Shown: positions 42,986-51,250 of the stretch, in pieces
Layout: each line of letters starts with the position of its first letter
Position numbering within the stretch: the first letter of the stretch is position 1
NCBI RefSeq assembly: GCF_001562275.1
Contig: NZ_CP014304.1
Span: 310,001 to 374,000 of the forward strand
Origin: Hymenobacter sp. PAMC 26628
GTDB lineage: Bacteria; Bacteroidota; Bacteroidia; Cytophagales; Hymenobacteraceae
Length of the DNA: 64,000 nucleotides
Direction: 5' to 3'
Notes under the pieces: generated by a model
Told to the model about the DNA's origin: nothing
Databases searched by the model: none
The model's input: the letters and a program-made list of their open reading frames with translations, nothing else
Made by a program: the position numbers and the translations under genes

Positions 42986-44710
42986 ATGATGCACTTACTC
43001 ACGATGCGCGCCTGGCTGGCCCCGGCCGTGGCCGGCCTCCTGCTGGCCGGCTGCCAGGGCAAAACTACCACCGCGGACACTGCCGCCGCCGGGGCCCCCG
43101 CGGCCGAAGCGGCGCCCACCGACACGGCCAGCGTGTCCACGCCGAGCGACGGCATCACGCCCGCGCTGCTGGCCCAGCACATCCAGGTGCTGGCTTCGGA
43201 TGCGTTTCAGGGCCGGCGGCCGTTCACGGTGGGCGAGGAAAAAGCCACGAGCTACCTGGCGGCCGAGTTCAAGAAACTGGGCTTGAAGCCGGGGCCCAAC
43301 GGCAGCTACTTCCAGCCGGTGCCGCTGGTGGAAATTGCCGGTAAGCCCGATTCGGTGGCTACCGTGGCTGGCAACGGCAAAAGCCTGGCGCTCAAGTACC
43401 GCACCGACTTCATGTTCCTGACCGAGCGCGAAAAGCCGACGGTGGAAATCAAGGACTCGCCGCTGGTGTTTGCCGGCTACGGCGTGACGGCCCCCGAGTA
43501 TAAGTGGGACGACTACGCCGGCCTCGACGTGAAGGGCAAGACCGTGGTGGTGCTCATCAACGACCCCGGCAACGCGGGCAACGACACCACCATGTTCCAG
43601 GGCAAGGCCATGACGTACTACGGCCGCTGGGGCTACAAGTACGAGGAAGCCGCCCGCCACGGCGCCGCCGGCCTGCTCATTATCCACGACACCAAACCCG
43701 CTTCGTACCCCTGGACGGTGGTGCAAAGCAGCAACGGCGGCGCCAAGCTGCACCCCACCACGCCCGACCACGGCGCTAGCAAAGTGGCCCTCGAAGGCTG
43801 GATGACCCTCGACGCCGCCAAGCGCATCTTCGCCGCCGCCGGCCAGAACTACGACGCGCTGTACGCCGCTGCCAATAAGCGCGGCTTCAAGGGCAAAGCG
43901 CTGGGCCTGAACCTGACGACCACGCTGCACAACAAAATCACCTACAAAACCTCGAAGAACGTGGTGGCCGTGCTGCCCGGCACCACCCGGCCCGAGGAGT
44001 ACATCATCTACTCGGCGCACTGGGACCACCTGGGCATCGGCCCGGCCGTGAAGGGCGACTCGATTTACAACGGGGCCCTGGACAACGCCAGCGGCTGCGC
44101 CGGCCTGCTGGCCATTGCCACCGCCTTCGAGCAGGCCAAGGAAAAGCCGCAGCGCAGCCTCGTGTTCCTGGCCGTGACGGGCGAGGAGCAGGGCCTGCTG
44201 GGCTCCGATTACTACGCCCAGCACCCGCTGTTTCCGGTAGCCAACACCGTGGCCGACATCAACATGGACGAGCTGCTGGCCTTCGGGCCCATGCGCGACC
44301 TCACCATCACCGGCTACGGCCAGTCGGAGCTCGACGACTACGCCCGCACCGCCGCCAAGGAGCAAAACCGCTACGTCATCCCCTACCAGCACCCCGAAAC
44401 CGGCAGCTTCTACCGCTCCGACCACTTCAGCTTCGCCAAGGTGGGCATCCCGGCCCTGTACGCCAAGGGCGAGTTCGACAGCCGCCTCCACGGCAAGGCC
44501 TTCGCCGAAAAGGAGCGTGAGGACTTCGAGGCCAACAACTACCACCAGCCCTCCGACCAATACAACCCCAAGTGGGACCTGCGCGGCGCCGCTCAGGACG
44601 CCCGCCTGCTGTTCCGCATCGGCCAAAAGCTGGCTTCCGAAACCACTTTCCCGCAGTGGAAAGCCAGCTCCGAGTTCCGGGCCGTGCGCCTAAAAAGCCG
44701 GCCGCAATAG
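42986..44710 (+). CDS. M28-family zinc aminopeptidase-like lipoprotein with PA domain
   Basis: The start is ATG 42986 or 43004; both give a lipobox (AGLLLAGC). Length is about 570 residues. A protease-associated domain lies between residues ~160 and 300 (DDYAGLDVKGKTVVVLINDP). Zinc ligands are visible in SAHWDHLGIG, GALDNASGCAG, TGEEQGLLGS and FYRSDHFSFAK; VADINMDELLAF is the usual companion. The family includes broad aminopeptidases acting outside the cytoplasm. It is monocistronic, with a terminator 16 bases after its stop. Confidence 0.93.
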   Translation: MMHLLTMRAWLAPAVAGLLLAGCQGKTTTADTAAAGAPAAEAAPTDTASVSTPSDGITPALLAQHIQVLASDAFQGRRPFTVGEEKATSYLAAEFKKLGLKPGPNGSYFQPVPLVEIAGKPDSVATVAGNGKSLALKYRTDFMFLTEREKPTVEIKDSPLVFAGYGVTAPEYKWDDYAGLDVKGKTVVVLINDPGNAGNDTTMFQGKAMTYYGRWGYKYEEAARHGAAGLLIIHDTKPASYPWTVVQSSNGGAKLHPTTPDHGASKVALEGWMTLDAAKRIFAAAGQNYDALYAAANKRGFKGKALGLNLTTTLHNKITYKTSKNVVAVLPGTTRPEEYIIYSAHWDHLGIGPAVKGDSIYNGALDNASGCAGLLAIATAFEQAKEKPQRSLVFLAVTGEEQGLLGSDYYAQHPLFPVANTVADINMDELLAFGPMRDLTITGYGQSELDDYARTAAKEQNRYVIPYQHPETGSFYRSDHFSFAKVGIPALYAKGEFDSRLHGKAFAEKEREDFEANNYHQPSDQYNPKWDLRGAAQDARLLFRIGQKLASETTFPQWKASSEFRAVRLKSRPQ

Positions 44711-44726
44711 GCGGTTATCCCAAATA

Positions 44727-44777
44727 AAAAGCCCCCGGCGGCGACCGTTTGCATGGTCGCGCCGGGGGCTTTTATAA
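44727..44777. terminator. Intrinsic terminator, copy A of a duplicated hairpin
   Basis: AAGCCCCCGGCGGCGACC and GGTCGCGCCGGGGGCTT pair, followed by TTTATAATT. It differs by one loop base from the hairpin at 46014-46066. Confidence 0.9.
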
Positions 44778-45197
44778 TTGAAATTAAAGGCATTTTATAA
44801 ATCCGAGTTTAGCTGATAGCAATTTAGCTGTCAAACTTCAGCGGCACGATTTTGAGCAATTGCGCGGACAAAGGATTGCGGACGTAAAAAGCCTGGGGCG
44901 TACCGCCGTATTTAGTGCCTTTAGTGCGGGGCTAGGTGTGCTTACCGAAAGTCCCGAATAAAATGCGACCCTTACTTTGTTTTATCATTCATCTATTTAT
45001 ATATTTGCTCTTGGACAATATCCATTTAAAAAAATGGATAATCTGTTAATCAATTTCTGCTGGGGTCTTTTATTCTGATTATCCTGGCACACTTCTAGAC
45101 AAACAAAAATGGTAGTAGAAATGCTACGGTGATTACCTCTTTCTGTTTTTATCTCGCCTTTTGAGAGTAAGATCAACAACATTTTAATTAGTAAATC
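44778..45197. other. AT-rich intergenic leader
   Basis: About 420 bases, markedly AT-richer than the surrounding genome, with no convincing gene. Part of it must hold the promoter of the SH3-repeat protein. Short minus-strand frames here have no coding look. Confidence 0.5.
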
Positions 45198-45992
45198 ATG
45201 AAACATTTCCTTCACCCTATTTTTTTATTAATATGCCTTTTAATTAATGTTAAACTTTCTTTTGCGCAAGTTCATGTCCGTGGCTACTATCGAAGTAATG
45301 GTACCTATGTGCAGTCTCATGAAAGAACACGGCCAAATAATACTATAACTGACAATTACAGTTATCCGGGTAACTATAACCCTAATACTGGGACAATCAC
45401 TGGAGGTAATTACTATGCACCTCCCACGAGCGCTGGTTCGAGCCAATCTTCTGCTAACTACCGGAATCCGTACACAATAACTCCTAACTCAAAATCGAAT
45501 CGTCCTGATGCTTATGTCTATTCAGGACGTTATCAATACAGGACAAAATTTGATAGTTCAATTGCCCCTCCTTTAAGAAGCGCTCCTACACCTATTGCAA
45601 ACGAAGTTTACAGTTGCCCCCTTAACGCGAACGTGTATGTTATTGAAGATATACCAGAAACTATTTATTGCAAGGCGTCGGTTAATGGCCACATCGGCTA
45701 CATTTCCAAATCATTACTGAGTATTAATTCTAGTGACGTGTATTATGATAATTCAGATTCAAGAACAAAATCCTCCCCTTCAGAATTTAGATTCAAAACA
45801 TATTTTAATAATCCAGGGATTAACCCTCCATTAAGGGATAATGCTTCTGTGACAGCCAACGAAGTGTATAGTTGCCCTACAGACGCTGCTGTATATGTTT
45901 TAGAAGATACCCCGGGAAGTGGATACTGCAAAGTATATGTTAATGGATACACTGGGTTTGTTTCAAAAGCTCTTTTGGCGAAGCAACCTTAA
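45198..45992 (+). CDS. Secreted protein with two C-terminal SH3-like repeats, AT-rich
   Basis: The 264-residue protein has a signal peptide (LLICLLINVKLSFAQ) and an N-terminal segment of the type HVRGYYRSNGTYVQSHERTR followed by NPNTGTITGG, widespread in Bacteroidota secreted proteins. The C-terminal half has two copies of an SH3-like unit: IANEVYSCPLNANVYVIEDI to NGHIGYISKSLL, and TANEVYSCPTDAAVYVLEDT to NGYTGFVSKALL. Codon usage is AT-rich, unlike its neighbours. It sits between two near-identical terminators, pointing to insertion. Cell-wall or glycan binding is a guess from the SH3 fold. Confidence 0.82.
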   Translation: MKHFLHPIFLLICLLINVKLSFAQVHVRGYYRSNGTYVQSHERTRPNNTITDNYSYPGNYNPNTGTITGGNYYAPPTSAGSSQSSANYRNPYTITPNSKSNRPDAYVYSGRYQYRTKFDSSIAPPLRSAPTPIANEVYSCPLNANVYVIEDIPETIYCKASVNGHIGYISKSLLSINSSDVYYDNSDSRTKSSPSEFRFKTYFNNPGINPPLRDNASVTANEVYSCPTDAAVYVLEDTPGSGYCKVYVNGYTGFVSKALLAKQP

Positions 45993-46013
45993 GGCAACCA
46001 TATTGATCTGCCC

Positions 46014-46066
46014 ATAAAAGCCCCCGGCGGCGACCGTTTGCACGGTCGCGCCGGGGGCTTTTTTTA
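46014..46066. terminator. Intrinsic terminator, copy B of a duplicated hairpin
   Basis: The same stem as at 44727-44777, with one changed loop base (GTTTGCAC for GTTTGCAT), then a T-rich tail. It sits between the SH3-repeat gene and the end of hflX. Confidence 0.9.
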
Positions 46067-46103
46067 TTTTTCATACGCAGCCGGGTCCCCTGTAGGGCCC
46101 CAG

Positions 46104-47435
46104 CTACTCGGCCTCGTACTCCCCGTACTCTCCCGCCGCCAGGTGCGGGTAGCGCTGCTGGTGCAGGGCCGCCACGCGCTGCCCCAGCAACTGGCGCAGC
46201 TCGTCGAGGTTCTCCTTGGTTTGGGCCGAGACGAACACCACCGGGTCGTGCAGCTTGGCCATGTAGGTGGCCTGGAGCTGGGCCAGGGGCGGGCGGGCGG
46301 CGGTTTCGCGCTCCGCTCCGGCGGCTTCGGCGGCGAAGTCGTCATCCGGGATTTCGTCGGGCCGGTACTGGTCGATTTTGTTGAACACCAGCAGCAGGGG
46401 CTTGTCGGCGGCCCCAATTTCCAGCAGCGTGTCGTTCACCACCTGGATTTGCTCCTCGAAGTTGGGGTGCGAAATGTCCACCACGTGCAGCAGCAAGTCG
46501 GCCTCCCGAATCTCATCAAGGGTGCTCTTGAAGCTCTCGATCAGCTTGGTGGGCAGCTTGCGGATGAACCCCACGGTGTCCGAAAGCAGGAACGGCGTGC
46601 CCTCCAGCACCACCTTGCGGGTGGTGGCGTCGACGGTGGCGAAGAGCTTGTTTTCGGCGAACACGTCGGTTTTGCCCAGCACGTTCATCAGCGTGCTTTT
46701 GCCCACGTTGGTGTAGCCCACCAACGAGGCGCGCACCACGCCGCCGCGGTCTTTGCGCCGGGTGGTGGCCTGCTTGTCGAGGGTTTCGAGCTTTTCCTTG
46801 AGAAAGTCGATCCGGTCGCGCACGATGCGGCGGTCGGTTTCGATTTCCGTCTCGCCGGGGCCCTTGGTGCCCACGCCGCCGCGCTGCCGGTCCAGGTGGG
46901 TCCAGAGGCCGGTGAGGCGGGGCAGCAGGTACTGGTACTGGGCCAGCTCGACCTGCGTGCGGGCGGTGGCCGATTTGGCGCGCAGGGCGAAGATGTCCAG
47001 GATCAGCAGCGAGCGGTCCACGATTTTCACTTTCAGCTCGGCCTCCAGGTTGCGCAGCTGCGAGGCCGAGAGGTCGTCGTCGAACACCACCATGCTGCTG
47101 CCTTCGTGCTGCACGTAGGCCTTGATTTCGGCCAGCTTGCCCTCGCCCACGTAGGAGCGCACGTCGGGCTTTTCGAGGCGCTGCACGAAGCGCTGGGTGG
47201 CGGTGGCCCCGGCCGTTTCCACCAGAAAGGCCAGCTCGTCGAGGTATTCGGTGGTCTGGGCTTCGGTTTGGCGGCGCGGGGGCACGCTCACCAGCACGGC
47301 CGTTTCGTGCTCGGCGGCCGTGGCGTGCACGCGGCTCTTGCCCGTGCCGGCCGAGGCGTGGGCCCGGGTGTTGTCGGTGTTGAAGTTGCGGGTGCTGCCG
47401 GTGTTTCGGCTGTTGGAATTCGGTTTGTTGGCCAT
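46104..47435 (-). CDS. hflX: GTPase HflX
   Basis: The 443-residue protein has the HflX N-terminal domain (YVGEGKLAEIKAYVQ, VVFDDDLSASQLRNLE, DRSLLILDIFALRA), the QYLLPRLTG segment and GPGETEIETDRR linker. The G domain carries G1 GYTNVGKST, G3 DTVGFIRKLP and G4 FNKIDQY. HflX binds the large ribosomal subunit and rescues stalled ribosomes. The N-terminal ~45 residues (Asn/Thr/Ser-rich) form an unusual extension. It is monocistronic. Confidence 0.96.
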   Translation of the reverse strand: MANKPNSNSRNTGSTRNFNTDNTRAHASAGTGKSRVHATAAEHETAVLVSVPPRRQTEAQTTEYLDELAFLVETAGATATQRFVQRLEKPDVRSYVGEGKLAEIKAYVQHEGSSMVVFDDDLSASQLRNLEAELKVKIVDRSLLILDIFALRAKSATARTQVELAQYQYLLPRLTGLWTHLDRQRGGVGTKGPGETEIETDRRIVRDRIDFLKEKLETLDKQATTRRKDRGGVVRASLVGYTNVGKSTLMNVLGKTDVFAENKLFATVDATTRKVVLEGTPFLLSDTVGFIRKLPTKLIESFKSTLDEIREADLLLHVVDISHPNFEEQIQVVNDTLLEIGAADKPLLLVFNKIDQYRPDEIPDDDFAAEAAGAERETAARPPLAQLQATYMAKLHDPVVFVSAQTKENLDELRQLLGQRVAALHQQRYPHLAAGEYGEYEAE

Positions 47436-47550
47436 GTTGAAAAAGCGTTGGGTGCGGCGCGGGGCGCGGGTGGGGGCCCCGGCGGGGCCGCCACGAAAAA
47501 AAGAGTCTACGGCCGCCGCCGCGCAATGGCTGAACCGGGGCCCCGGGGCC

Positions 47551-47838
47551 CTACTTCAGCGTCTGCGAATAGGCCACCACCTGCGCGACCTGGGCGGCGC
47601 TGAGCTTGGTTTTGAAAGCCGGCATCTTGCCCAGGCCGTTGGTGACCAGGTACGTGCGGCCGAAATCGTTGAGGTTGCTTTTGGTGAGGTCGTGGGCCCC
47701 GTTCAGGCCCAGGCGGCCGTTGGCTCCGTGGCAACGTACGCAGTTTTGCTGGAAGATGATTTTGCCCGGCGGCACGGGCGGGGCCGCCCGCAGCAGGGCG
47801 GGGGCCAGAACGAAAGCGGGCAGTAAGCGGAGCGTCAT
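47551..47838 (-). CDS. Small secreted c-type cytochrome
   Basis: The ATG at 47838 (MTLRLLPAFVLAPALLRAAP) gives 95 residues with a signal peptide. A single heme site CVRCH lies at about residues 33-37. LGKMPAFKTKLSAAQVAQVV supplies the axial methionine in KMPAF. It is a class I monoheme cytochrome, acting in the periplasm as an electron carrier. No oxidase or dehydrogenase gene adjoins it. A frame open further upstream is not needed. Confidence 0.93.
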   Translation of the reverse strand: MTLRLLPAFVLAPALLRAAPPVPPGKIIFQQNCVRCHGANGRLGLNGAHDLTKSNLNDFGRTYLVTNGLGKMPAFKTKLSAAQVAQVVAYSQTLK

Positions 47839-47927
47839 GGCGGAACAACAAAGATTGCGGCCGTAAAGGTCGGCGCGGCGGCGCAGACCCGCGTACAAAA
47901 GGGCCACGCTTCGCCCGGCCTTCCCCG

Positions 47928-49277
47928 ATGAACAACCCCCGCACCAGCCACTCCATTTTTCACCTCGTCCACAACCTGCGGGGCGGCTTTTTAATTCGGC
48001 CGCTGTTCATTGCCCTGGCGCTGGGGACCGCGGGGGCCCTGCTCTCGGCGCAGGAAGAAAGCCACCCGCGCCTCAGCGCCTGGGTGCCCACGGTGTTGTT
48101 TCCGTCGAACCGTGACCCCCACACCGCGCAGCTCATCCTGAGCAGCATCGCCACGTCGATGATGACGGTCGTGTCCATCGTGTTCGCCATTTTGCTCATG
48201 ACGCTCACCCTGGCGTCGATGCAGTTTTCGCCGCGCATCATCGTCACCTTCATCCGCGACCGAATCACGCAGCAGACGCTGGGCGTTTTCCTGGGCACGT
48301 TTCTGTACTGCCTGGCGGCCCTGCCCGCGGCCCACCTGCTGCCCCGGCCGTTCGCGCCCGTGCTCACGGTGCTGGGCGCGATGGTGCTGGCCGTGGCCTG
48401 CGTGGGCTGGCTGCTGTACTTCATCAACCACATCTCGCAGGCTATCAGCGTCAACAACATCGTCGACACCCTGGCCCGCCGCACCGAGCGCATGATCGAC
48501 GCCACGATGCCGGACCCGCGCCGCGGGGCGCTGCCCCCCACCGTGCCGGCCGACGCGCCCGGCCCGGCCGACGTGCCCCTGCTGAGCGCGGTGTCGGGCT
48601 ACGTGCACACCATCGACGCGCCCCAGCTGCTGCGCCTGGCCCAGGCCCACGGGCTCACCGTGCGCGTGAGCCGGCGCGTGGGCCACTTCGTGCCGGCGGG
48701 CATCCCGCTGCTCACCGTGGCCGAAGGCCAGGCCTTGCCCCCGGCCCTGGGCCAGCAGTTGCGCCGGGCCTTCGAGTTCGGCCCGACCCGCACCCTGGAG
48801 CAGGACATCGAGTTCGGCATCCTACAGATTGTGGACATCGCGCTGCGGGCCATCTCGCCCGCCGTGAACGACCCCAGCACCGCCGTGGCCTGCGTGGACC
48901 AACTCAGCAGCGTTCTGATTCGGTTCGCCGGGCGCGAGGTGCCGCCCACCCGGTTCTACGACGGCGCGGGGGCGCTGCGCGTCAGCATCCCGCAGCTGGG
49001 CTTCAACCGGCTGGCCGAGGCAGCGTTCGAGCAAATCCGCACCTACGCCCGCACCGACGTGGCCGTGAGCCTGCGCCTGATGCGGGCCCTGGCCGACATT
49101 GCCCGCACCCTGCCCGCGGGCCCCGACCGCCGCGCGATGGCCGAGCAGGGCCGGCGGCTGGTGGCGGGCTTCGACGAGGCGCCGGGCGAAAACGAGCTGG
49201 AGGAGATGCGCCACCGCTTGGCCGGGCTCGAAGACCTGGCCGGGCTCGAAGACGTGGCCGCGCCCGCGCCGCGTTAG
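47928..49277 (+). CDS. DUF2254 membrane protein
   Basis: The 449-residue protein has four predicted membrane helices in its first 170 residues (LIRPLFIALALGTAGALL; MTVVSIVFAILLMTLTLASM; LGVFLGTFLYCLAALPAAHL; LGAMVLAVACVGWLLYFINH). A soluble C-terminal half begins SAVSGYVHTIDAPQLL and includes DIALRAISPAVNDPSTAVAC, the family hallmark. The function of DUF2254 is unknown; it resembles a membrane-anchored sensor or channel. The last residues contain a short repeat (GLEDLAGLEDV). It is divergent from the cytochrome gene. Confidence 0.9.
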   Translation: MNNPRTSHSIFHLVHNLRGGFLIRPLFIALALGTAGALLSAQEESHPRLSAWVPTVLFPSNRDPHTAQLILSSIATSMMTVVSIVFAILLMTLTLASMQFSPRIIVTFIRDRITQQTLGVFLGTFLYCLAALPAAHLLPRPFAPVLTVLGAMVLAVACVGWLLYFINHISQAISVNNIVDTLARRTERMIDATMPDPRRGALPPTVPADAPGPADVPLLSAVSGYVHTIDAPQLLRLAQAHGLTVRVSRRVGHFVPAGIPLLTVAEGQALPPALGQQLRRAFEFGPTRTLEQDIEFGILQIVDIALRAISPAVNDPSTAVACVDQLSSVLIRFAGREVPPTRFYDGAGALRVSIPQLGFNRLAEAAFEQIRTYARTDVAVSLRLMRALADIARTLPAGPDRRAMAEQGRRLVAGFDEAPGENELEEMRHRLAGLEDLAGLEDVAAPAPR

Positions 49278-49305
49278 CGCGGTTGTTCCGACCTTTGCCG
49301 GACAT

Positions 49306-49359
49306 TGGGCGAACGGGTTCGGCGAACGGGCGAACCCGTTCACCGAACCCGTTCGCCCA
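49306..49359. terminator. GGGCGAACGGGTTCGG inverted repeat
   Basis: GGGCGAACGGGTTCGG (49307-49322) and CCGAACCCGTTCGCCC (49343-49358) pair perfectly, with further GGGCGAAC copies in the loop. It lies between DUF2254 and the glycosyltransferase gene. There is no T tract, so termination would be weak. Confidence 0.6.
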
Positions 49360-49376
49360 TTCACCCATTGCCCTGA

Positions 49377-50498
49377 ATGCGCGTCGCCCTCGTCATCAAC
49401 ACCAGCTGGAACATCTGGAATTTCCGCGCCGGCCTCGTTAGGGCCCTGCAAGCCGCCGGCCACGAGGTGCTGGCCATTGCCCCGCCCGACGACTACTCCG
49501 CCCGCCTCGAAACTGAGCTAGGCTGCCGCTACGTGCCGATTCTCATGGAAAACAAGGGCACCAACCCCGCCAAAGACGCCCAGCTCACGCGCCGCTTTTA
49601 TAGGATTTACAAGCGCGAAAAGCCCGACGTGGTGCTGCACTACACCATCAAGCCCAACATTTACGGCACGCTGGCGGCGCGGCTGGCGGGTGTGCCCAGC
49701 ATCAACAACGTGAGCGGGTTGGGCACGGTGTTCCTCATCCGCAACCTGGTGAGCCGGGTGGCCCTGGGCCTGTACCGGGTGGCGTTTCGGTTTCCGAGCA
49801 AGGTATTTTTCCAGAACGCCGACGACCGCCAGCTATTCATCCAGCACGGCCTGGTGCGGGCCGAAATTGCCGGCCTGCTGCCCGGTTCGGGCGTGGACAC
49901 GGCCCGGTTCCGGCCGGCCCCGGCGTTCGGGCGCAACACGCCGTTCGTGTTCCTGATGGTGGCGCGGGTGCTCTACGAAAAGGGCATCGAAGAATATTTT
50001 GAAGCGGCCAAACTCGTGCGCCAGGCCGTGCCCGGCACGCGGGTGCAGCTGCTGGGGGCCCTCGACGAGGCCGGCGGCGTGGGCGTGGCCCGCGCCGTGT
50101 TCGAGGCCTGGCTGCAAGGCGGCGACATCGAATACCTGGGCCGCGCCGACGACGTGGCCGCCCACCTGCACCGCGCCGACTGCGTGGTGCTGCCCAGCTA
50201 CCGCGAAGGCACGCCCAAAACCCTGCTCGAAGCGGCGGCCTGCGGCAAGCCCCTGGTCACCACCGACGTGCCCGGCTGCCGCGACACCGTGCAGGACGGC
50301 CAGAACGGCTACCTCTGCCAAGTGCGCTCGGGCCCCGACCTGGCCGCCAAAATGCTGCAAGTGCTGCGCCTTGGGCCCCTAGCATTGCAGCAGATGGGCC
50401 AGGCCAGCCGCGCCCTGGCCGAAGCCAAGTTTGATGAAAAGCTGGTGCTCGCCCAGTACCTGGCGGCCGTGGCCGCCGTGCCGGGCCCCAAAAAATAA
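49377..50498 (+). CDS. Glycosyltransferase family 4
   Basis: The 373-residue protein is a GT-B glycosyltransferase of the PglA/EpsD type. The N-terminal lobe contains INTSWNIWNFRAGLVRALQA, KPDVVLHYTIKPNIYGTLAA and SINNVSGLGTVF. The C-terminal nucleotide-sugar lobe contains FLMVARVLYEKGIEEYFEAA, IEYLGRADDV and the GT4 signature VVLPSYREGTPKTLLEAAAC. It probably adds an N-acetylhexosamine to a lipid-linked glycan, as close relatives do. It is 38 bases upstream of rfbC, so the pair likely serves surface-polysaccharide synthesis. Confidence 0.92.
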   Translation: MRVALVINTSWNIWNFRAGLVRALQAAGHEVLAIAPPDDYSARLETELGCRYVPILMENKGTNPAKDAQLTRRFYRIYKREKPDVVLHYTIKPNIYGTLAARLAGVPSINNVSGLGTVFLIRNLVSRVALGLYRVAFRFPSKVFFQNADDRQLFIQHGLVRAEIAGLLPGSGVDTARFRPAPAFGRNTPFVFLMVARVLYEKGIEEYFEAAKLVRQAVPGTRVQLLGALDEAGGVGVARAVFEAWLQGGDIEYLGRADDVAAHLHRADCVVLPSYREGTPKTLLEAAACGKPLVTTDVPGCRDTVQDGQNGYLCQVRSGPDLAAKMLQVLRLGPLALQQMGQASRALAEAKFDEKLVLAQYLAAVAAVPGPKK

Positions 50499-50536
50499 CC
50501 GATTGCCCAAGTACTATTCTATAATTTTGCCGCCCT

Positions 50537-51085
50537 ATGCAAGTCAAAAAATATACCATCTCCGGTCCTATCGAGTTCGTTCCCCGCTTGTTTGGCGACC
50601 CGCGCGGGGTGTTTTACGAAACCTTCAGCGCGCGCCTGATGCAGGAGGCCGGCCTGCCCGCCGACCTCGACTGGGTGCAGGACAACCAGAGCAAGTCGCA
50701 GCCCGGCGTGCTGCGGGGCCTGCACTTCCAAAAGCCGCCGCATGCGCAAGCCAAGCTGGTGCGCGTGGCCCAGGGCCGGGCCTTGGACGTGGTGGTGGAC
50801 ATCCGCCGCGGCTCGCCCACCTACGGCCAGCACGTGGCCGTGGAGCTGAGTGCCGCGCTGGGTAACATCTTCTTCGTGCCCGTTGGCTTCGCGCACGGCT
50901 TCGTGGCCCTGGAGGAAGACACGCTGTTTCTCTACAAGTGCTCGAATTACTACGCGCCATCTGCCGAAGGCGGCCTGTTCTGGAACGACCCGGCCCTAGG
51001 CATCGACTGGAACGTGGAAAACCCCACGATTTCGCCCAAAGACGCCCTCCTGCCCACCCTGGCCAATTTGGATAGCCCGTTTTAG
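50537..51085 (+). CDS. rfbC: dTDP-4-dehydrorhamnose 3,5-epimerase
   Basis: The 182-residue protein matches RmlC end to end. FGDPRGVFYETF opens the cupin, the catalytic base His63 is in LRGLHFQ, ALDVVVDIRRGSPTYGQHV follows, and VPVGFAHGFVALEEDTLFLY, then NYYAPSAEGGLFWNDP carries the active-site tyrosine. It converts dTDP-4-keto-6-deoxyglucose to the 4-keto-rhamnose form for rhamnose synthesis. The other dTDP-rhamnose genes (rmlA, B, D) are not in the window. It follows the GT4 gene closely. Confidence 0.96.
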   Translation: MQVKKYTISGPIEFVPRLFGDPRGVFYETFSARLMQEAGLPADLDWVQDNQSKSQPGVLRGLHFQKPPHAQAKLVRVAQGRALDVVVDIRRGSPTYGQHVAVELSAALGNIFFVPVGFAHGFVALEEDTLFLYKCSNYYAPSAEGGLFWNDPALGIDWNVENPTISPKDALLPTLANLDSPF

Positions 51086-51134
51086 GGCCCCGGGGCGTTT
51101 TGGTTTAGGGGCCCTAAAACGGGCTGCTATAAAA

Positions 51135-51237
51135 AAAACGGTCATGCTGAGCGCAGTCGAAGCATCTCTTCCGCGCAAGTAATCAATGGTTACTGCTGCG
51201 GGAGAGATGCTTCGACTGCGCTCAGCATGACCGTTTT
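51135..51237. repeat. Dispersed intergenic palindrome, copy 2
   Basis: The arms start AAAACGGTCATGCTGAGCGC and end with the exact complement; about 35 bases pair without mismatch around a 33-base spacer. It lies between the convergent stops of rfbC and the M20 gene, where it could act as a bidirectional terminator. Confidence 0.9.
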
Positions 51238-51250
51238 AATGGTTATTAGG

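Noticed and set aside
42995..44626. 543-codon minus-strand frame opposite the M28 peptidase
   Set aside because: No start context or family features; a mirror of the peptidase codons.
44997..45215. 72-codon minus-strand frame in the AT-rich leader
   Set aside because: It overlaps the start of the secreted SH3-repeat gene, has no signal or domain, and AT-rich DNA gives such frames by chance only occasionally but without coding pattern here.
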